NCBI GenBank assembly: GCA_015698045.1
Contig: BLAL01000079.1
Location: 744,001 to 808,000 of the forward strand
Length of the DNA: 64,000 bases
Source of the DNA: Rhizophagus clarus
Lineage: Eukaryota; Glomeromycota; Glomeromycetes; Glomerales; Glomeraceae
Direction of reading: 5' to 3'
Below, piece after piece: positions 59,276 to 64,000 of the stretch (positions are counted from its first letter, which is position 1; every line of letters starts with the position of its first letter). The notes beneath the pieces were generated by a model. It was not told the origin of the DNA. It saw nothing but the letters and a program-made list of their open reading frames with translations, and did not search any database. Made by a program: the position numbers and the translations under genes.

Positions 59276-60499
59276 ACTCAAAGGCCAAAAAACCTACAAA
59301 ATGAAAATAAAAAGAATGTTAATAATGTTCTTGTATTAAACTTAAGTAAAAAAAAAACTCATTACCTTCAGGAGTAGAGCCAAAATGTTCTTTCTACAAA
59401 AAAAGAAAAAAGAAAAGAACATTAGTAACGTTCTTATATTAAATTTCAATAAAAAACCTGCCTATTACCTACATGAGCCAGCAAAAGTGTTTGTTTCTAC
59501 AAATTAAAAAAAAAGAACGTTAATAAACATTCTTATATTAAGGTTTAATAAAAAATGCCTTTCCCTCCTTCAATTACCTCCAGGAGTCAAGTCAAAGTGT
59601 TCATTCCTATGAATTGAATAAAAAAGAATGTTAATAAATGTTCTTATATTAAAGTTTAATAAAAAATGCCTCCTCCCTCCTTCAATTACCTCCAGATGCC
59701 AAGCCAAAGTGTTCGTTCCTACAAATTGAATAAAAAAGAACGTTAATAAACGTTCTTGTATTAAATTTCAATAAAACCCGTTCACTCACCAGTCCAAGTT
59801 GAAAATCTGAAGTTCAAATCCAAGAAAAAGGCGTTCCTAAAGAAAAAAATACAAATGGAGCGTTAGTAACGTTCCAAGATGAAAGAACGAAGAAATCTTG
59901 CTTACCATTTGAAATTCAAGCTGTCTAAACCGAATCTAAAGTCTAAGTTCAAAGGAAAAGTGTCCCTATAGAAAAAAAGCAAAGAAAATGTTAGCGATAT
60001 TCCCAAAATAAAAGAAAAGATAATAAATACTTACCTCTTGAAATTTTTGAAATCCGAATCATCTTTCAAGCTGAAGAGAGCCCGTCTGAGATTGTCTGTT
60101 GTATTCTATCAAAATAAAAAAAAATTTTTTTTTGTATATCGGTATTACATTGGATTGATCGGATATTCGATCAACCATCCGGTCAAACTAGTAATACAAA
60201 CAAATCAATCTGAATCCATTTTTTTTGGATGAATTGACTGGATTGACTGGATGACCAGATTCAGAGCATACCTTTACGTCCAGGTCCATCTAAAAAAAAA
60301 GAAAATTCAAAACATTAATAAATGTTTTGTTATTGTAAAAATAAGAAACTAAGAAAATCAACCATCCAGAATATCACACATGCCTGAAGCCAAAATGAGA
60401 CGAACCTAAAAAAAGAAAGATTAATAATAAAGACAAAAAAAAAAAAATTAAAAAAAGTCAAATCACAAATTACTTACGTTTTTGCATTTTGGCAAAATT

Positions 60500-61430
60500 T
60501 TTTCTTGCGAATCTTTAAAAACAAATCCAATTGAATTCATTTACATGCATTAGTCTTTCATTAGAACATCCTATACAGGAACATTTTTGATATTATATTA
60601 AAAAGAAATGGGTTTTTTTCCAACAGAAAGTATAAGTGAAGTGGGAAAAAGAAAGAAAAGACAAAAAAAGAAAAGGGAAAGGGAAGACAAGGTGAAGGGA
60701 ATAACAAAAGATAAATAGAAAGAAAGAACGAAAAAAGGGAAGGATAAAAGGAAAAGAAAGAACGTTTAATTAAAAGTTTAAAATTTAAGCTTTTAATTGA
60801 AAGTAATGCTCAATTATTACGTGATACACGTATGCTTCTAATCATAGATCATTACTCCTTTTTCGACTAGTGATAATGACATAATGATAAACCAGATTAA
60901 TGAACATATTTCAACCATTCAAATATTATTTTATCATGCTAGTTGCTCTTTATTTTACAAATAAATTCAAACTGATATGACTACCAGTTGGATTTTATCT
61001 TATTTATTGTTAAAAATAAGTGGTTTCTGATTATAGTTAATTATTGCAACAACTGGTTGCTGTTATATTTTACATATTGAAAAATCAGATAGATAAATTT
61101 ATTTTAATCAGCATGATTGCTGTGTATGCAAATAGAAAAAAAATTAAGATTTTTTTTTTCTCAATACTGAACTGTAGAAAAAATTAGATTGCCATACTAG
61201 AAAGTGTAATGGAGAAGATTTTTTTTTCAGTATGATTGAACCATAGAGAATAACAAAAAAATAAATAAATAAATTGTTTTTTTCAAATAAAGGGATTTGA
61301 ATTTATAAAACAAGATTTTTTTTGTAAGAAAAATAAGTTTAAAAGGTTTTAAACTTCAAATTGTTTGTTCAAGACAAAGTAATACATGTCATATTTTGTT
61401 AATTTTTTATATTTATTAAATCAACAGATT
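60500..61430. other. Purine-rich and AT-rich spacer
   Basis: 60640-60760 is a strongly purine-biased tract (AAAGAAAAGGGAAAGGGAAG). The rest to 61430 is AT-rich. No gene seen. Block 1 is also followed by a purine-rich tract (52200-52290). Confidence 0.45.
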
Positions 61431-61689
61431 AGGCTAATAGTCATCAATCGGTATATACCTATTGAACTCAATTTTACAAGTAGTAATAATAATATATCAA
61501 ACTGAATGATAACTATTGAATTATTACTTAATTTATTCAAATTAAAAAATATGATCAATCCAGCTAACCTGAATTTTTATATAATTATCAATCAGGTATA
61601 TGCCTTATTGATTACTAAAATTTGGCTAACCTATTAGACTAATAGTTATCAATAGGGTATATATCCGATTTATTAGCTTTCAACCTGTG

Positions 61690-62310
61690 ATATAAAAACC
61701 AAAAAAATGCTAAAACTAAATGTTCTGGTATTTTTATATATAAAAAATCCAAAAAATACACTGAAACTTATAGTTTTGGCATTTTTAAATATAAAAATAA
61801 AAAAAATACTAGAACAGACCATTCTGGCATTTTTTATATAAAAAGTTAAAAAAAATACCAAAACTGATTATTCTGGCATTTTTATATATAATAAACGTAA
61901 AAAAAATGCTAAAACTGACAGTTCTAGTATTTTTATATAAAAAGTAAAAAAATGCTAAAACAACTGATCTGGTATTTTTATATAAAAAGTTAAAAAAAAA
62001 AACAAAAAAATGGCAAAACTGGCATTTCTAGCATTTTTACATATAAAAAATGCAAAAAAATGCTAAAATTAATTGTTCTAGTATTTTTATATATAAAAAA
62101 TATAAAAAATACACTGAAACTGATAGTTCTAACATTTTTATATAAAAAGTTAAGAAAAAATGCTGAAAATCCAAATCTGATAGTTCTGGCATTTTTATAT
62201 ATAATAAACGCAAAAAAATACTGAGGCTAATAGTTCTGGTATTTTTATATATCAAAAATACAAAAAAATGTTAAAACTAACTATTTTAGCATTTAGTAAA
62301 TGTGATCACA
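61690..62310. repeat. Hairpin satellite, right part
   Basis: Continuation of the 54.56-55.24 kb array after the inserted TIR element: about ten palindromic units such as AAATGCTAAAACTAAATGTT...-type and ATGCTAAAACTGACAGTTCTAG-like, joined by TTTTTATATAAAAAG. It ends before TTTAGTAAATGTGATCACATG. Confidence 0.85.
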
Positions 62311-62443
62311 TGATTCATGATCAACTAATAATGATATTTACACTAATTATGTATAGTATAAATAATTACATATTTACGTATTTTTTAAAAAACCTGGTAA
62401 TTAATCACTAGAATTACAAATTACATATTTATACAAAAGAATG

Positions 62444-62619
62444 AATTTATTTAACGCACCTGCGTTGCAACGCATCCTTCCTTTTTTGTAAATTGTTTAT
62501 GTTGATCAACCAGCTTATACACCGCACCCCCCTTAAAATGACAATAATAAACATAAAAAATTTCTTAAAATGGCAATGATAAACATAAAATTTGCAACGT
62601 GTGGGGCGGTAAATAAATT
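62444..62619. mobile_element. 176-bp MITE-like inverted repeat
   Basis: AATTTATTTAACGCACCTGC at the left and, inverted from the right, AATTTATTTACCGCCCCACA, each followed by CGTTGC. Arms ~26 bp with several differences. It is locally GC-rich compared with its surroundings. No target duplication is clear. Confidence 0.6.
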
Positions 62620-62890
62620 ATTTCTATACAAAATTATGGAATTACCAGACCATATATAGATAATGGTGATGATGGTAATGACAATAAAAAGGATAATCAT
62701 GATTCAAATGTTTTTAATCAAAAAGCTACAGAAATTGAAAAGTAGATTGATATAAATAATTTAAAATTAAAAAGATTATTTAATATAGAAGTAAATGTAG
62801 TTATTAAATCACAACCATTATCTATTGTTAATCATAGTTCAAATGTATTTGACATTAAAATTACAGTTGATAGAATATTAGGGAAGTAAG

Positions 62891-63425
62891 AAATATTAAT
62901 AATAAAAAAATATATTGATTAAGTAACATCCCTATATTTGTATCAAAATTGTGTTAAATTACGTTGAAATTGTGTTGAAAATTCATATTGTTTTTTATAA
63001 TATTTGACTAAATTGTAATAAATTTTTATTGAATTTGTATTAAGATTTTCTATCAATTTACCAAATATTTTTTATAATAATTTATATTCATCACTAGAAT
63101 GATGATTTATTATTATTTTCAAATTATTGATTTACCATAATTATTAAATTGCATAATTGTACTGATTGATCTATTTAAATAACATAATGCTTGAATTGTT
63201 TTCAATTATAAAGAGTTCTTGTTGTATTAAATATTTCAACAATGAGTTTAAATTTTTATATAAAAGAAAGTATACATTTTAAGATGTCTGATCTGTAATT
63301 GTATAATTAATATATGATTATTTAAAATTTTCTAATCTAATATAAAGCATGTATTATATTTCTAAATGAACAAAAAACTTTTATTTAATAATATCATGAT
63401 ATCAGAGAAATCAGTCTAATATATA
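62891..63425. other. AT-rich, no feature
   Basis: Sequence between the end of the hAT remnant and the Tc1/mariner-like element. No gene or array recognised; it may include the decayed right end of the hAT. Confidence 0.45.
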
Positions 63426-64000
63426 CAGTGGACAGCATAAATTAAGCACCATTTTCAAAGTTAATTTATGAAGATAAGACTTAAAACAATATTTTAAAAG
63501 CATTTTTTATTTAATTAATAATACAGTTTTGTAAAAACCACTTGGTTTATAAAAAAGTGAATTTTCAACTTTTTAACTAAGACAGATACAACAAAATAAA
63601 TGTCAGAATCTGATTCTTTGAGTCATAAATAGGTTAAGTTCCAAAAATCTTAAAGATTGAATCATTAGTTATTAAGAAAATAAACTTTAAAAATCATGTA
63701 GATCACTAAAAAAATATGAATTTTATAGTAAATTTTTGATTTTTTAATGATCTACATGATTTTTAAAGTTTATTTTCTTAATAACTAATGATTCAATCTT
63801 TAAGATTTTTGGAATTTAACCTATTTATGATTCAAAGAATCAGATTCTGGCATTTATTTTGTTATATCTATCTTAGTTAAAAAGTTGAAAATTCACTTTT
63901 TTATAAACCAAGTGATTTTTACAAAACTGTATTATTAATTAAATAAAAAAATGCTTTTAAAATATTGTTTCAAGTCTTATCTTTAAAATAAATATAGAGA
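63426..64000. mobile_element. Tc1/mariner-like fold-back element, cut by window end
   Basis: Begins CAGTGGACAGCATAAATTAA directly after TA, the typical TA|CAGTG end of Tc1/mariner elements. It is one huge palindrome: the left arm 63426-63710 mirrors the right arm 63742-64000 with ~95% identity around a ~30-bp loop centred at 63726. By symmetry the element should end at about 64027, just outside the window. There is no coding capacity; it is a MITE-type derivative. Confidence 0.88.

Larger units (their letters stand above)
55780..60500 (-). repeat. Exon-intron-like tandem array, block 2
   Basis: Read on the minus strand this has the same architecture as block 1: from ATGCAAAAAC then GTAAGT (at 60489) down to about 55780, ~20 units of 105-130 bp with GTAAGT-type donors, hairpins and TTTTTGTAG acceptors. 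Units run 60.5-58.2 kb and again 56.35-55.8 kb; other elements lie between. Hairpin arms (plus strand): AAGAACGTT/AACGTTCTT (59738), AGAAATGTT/AACATTTCT (58702), AATGAAAC/GTTTCATT (56050 and 56165). Units at about 59500-59735 are near-identical neighbours, including their exon-like parts. Exon-like words TTTTAGTATTGGA and TTTTAGGATATCTGAAATAC recall block 1. No long open frame joins the pieces. Confidence 0.72.
55236..61689. mobile_element. 6.45-kb TIR element, 3-bp TSD (ATA), same family as 2241-6788
   Basis: The left end is CATAGGTTGAAGGCT and the right end, read inverted, CACAGGTTGAAAGCT, followed on both sides by AAATCGG. ATA flanks both ends (55233-55235 and 61690-61692). The ends match the CACAGGTCGAATGG ends of the first element (consensus CAYAGGTYGAA). 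Subterminal regions 55300-55640 and 61430-61680 carry TATCAATAGGATA / ACCGATTGATA-type words. The inside holds intron-array block 2, a 30-bp satellite, a MITE and an LTR-like piece, with no visible transposase. Confidence 0.85.
54397..62648. mobile_element. Palindrome-array element inserted in the old hAT
   Basis: CTGGTAATTAC at the left and GGAATTACCAG at the right form short inverted ends. Subterminal words AAAATACGTAAATA and ATAATTTGTAAAT also recur inverted inside them. The hAT acidic tail is continuous across the two ends. The body is a hairpin satellite (54560-55235 and 61690-62300) itself split by the 55236-61689 element; a 176-bp MITE lies near the right end. No clear target duplication, so the limits are tentative. 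Confidence 0.5.
48344..62890 (+). pseudogene. Old hAT transposase, split by two large insertions
   Basis: Three pieces in the same orientation belong to one degenerate hAT transposase. Piece 1 (48344-48750) has the BED-finger region (KCKYC, later METHLTLNYYKV) and a VVKFFISCEVTFHLINH motif. Piece 2 (about 52797-54395) resumes with FDG, then SLYTFIIMTPDQKEIIYYIK, VITNIGVENFAAII, a LLEPAKSAIKLK / TLVDYFIKLIKLSQKIKLL segment and the C-terminal dimerisation region (LALKILAKLFTILNVRG). An acidic tail starts around 54300. Piece 3 (about 62650-62890) resumes that acidic tail (DNGDDGNDNKKDNHDSN). Many stops and frame shifts show it is long dead. Gap 1-2 holds intron-array block 1; gap 2-3 holds the palindrome-array element. 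Confidence 0.65.

Noticed and set aside
55236-61689. Polinton or other virus-like element, because of the length and inverted ends
   Set aside because: No polymerase, integrase, protease, ATPase or capsid-like coding is visible, and the duplication is 3 bp.

Overview
The window looks like nuclear DNA of an arbuscular mycorrhizal fungus (Glomeromycotina), most probably Rhizophagus irregularis or a close relative. Support for this: very AT-rich DNA, many short introns (about 60-100 bp) with GTAAGT/GTATGT donors and TTTAG/TATAG acceptors, clearly fungal genes (PRP8, a BCK1/MKH1-type MAPKKK, a RAV2/Rogdi subunit, a POM33/TMEM33 protein) and very abundant hAT, MULE and TIR-element debris. The species name is inference; the fungal origin is strong.

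Layout. (1) 1-9.2 kb is repeat-rich. A decayed MULE (FAR1/MuDR-type) transposase on the minus strand is split by a 4.55-kb TIR element (2241-6788, 3-bp target duplication GTA) that is filled with a ~66-bp minisatellite and an 11-bp satellite. Next to it lie a zinc-finger pseudogene and a telomere-like repeat patch. (2) 9.3-44.8 kb is a gene-dense core of ten host genes: prp8 (+, 21 exons), a Rogdi/RAV2 homologue (-), an unrecognised small protein (-), a TMEM33/POM33 homologue (+), a CLASP-type protein (-), a CENP-L/Fta1-like protein (-), an ABTB1 homologue (+), a TAPT1/EMP65 homologue (-), an F-box protein with an N-myristoylation signal (+) and a SAM+RA+kinase BCK1-type MAPKKK (+). One hAT transposon, nearly intact and with a perfect 8-bp target duplication, sits in the CENP-L/ABTB1 intergenic region and itself carries a second, non-autonomous hAT. 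(3) 44.8-64 kb contains no host gene I recognise. It is a nest of elements built into an old hAT: a palindrome-array element (54397-62648), a 6.45-kb TIR element (55236-61689) of the same new-looking family as the 2.2-6.8 kb element, and a 732-bp MITE (57136-57867). A Tc1/mariner-like fold-back element runs off the right edge.

The most unusual signal is in part 3. Two blocks (50.04-52.13 kb on the plus strand; 55.8-60.5 kb on the minus strand) are tandem arrays of ~105-150-bp units. Each unit resembles a short exon followed by a stereotyped intron: GTAAGT-type donor, an imperfect hairpin whose loop holds a CTAA-type branch-point motif, a T-rich tract and a TTTAG acceptor. The stem arms differ in sequence between units yet remain complementary.

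Working together: prp8 (spliceosome core), the CENP-L-like and CLASP proteins (kinetochore and microtubule), POM33/TMEM33 and TAPT1 (ER and nuclear envelope), Rogdi (V-ATPase assembly) and BCK1 (cell-wall integrity signalling) are housekeeping genes without an operon-like relation. Gene models were built by hand from splice signals and family knowledge. Five multi-exon models (prp8, Rogdi, TMEM33, CLASP, ABTB1) and bck1 give summed exon lengths divisible by three.
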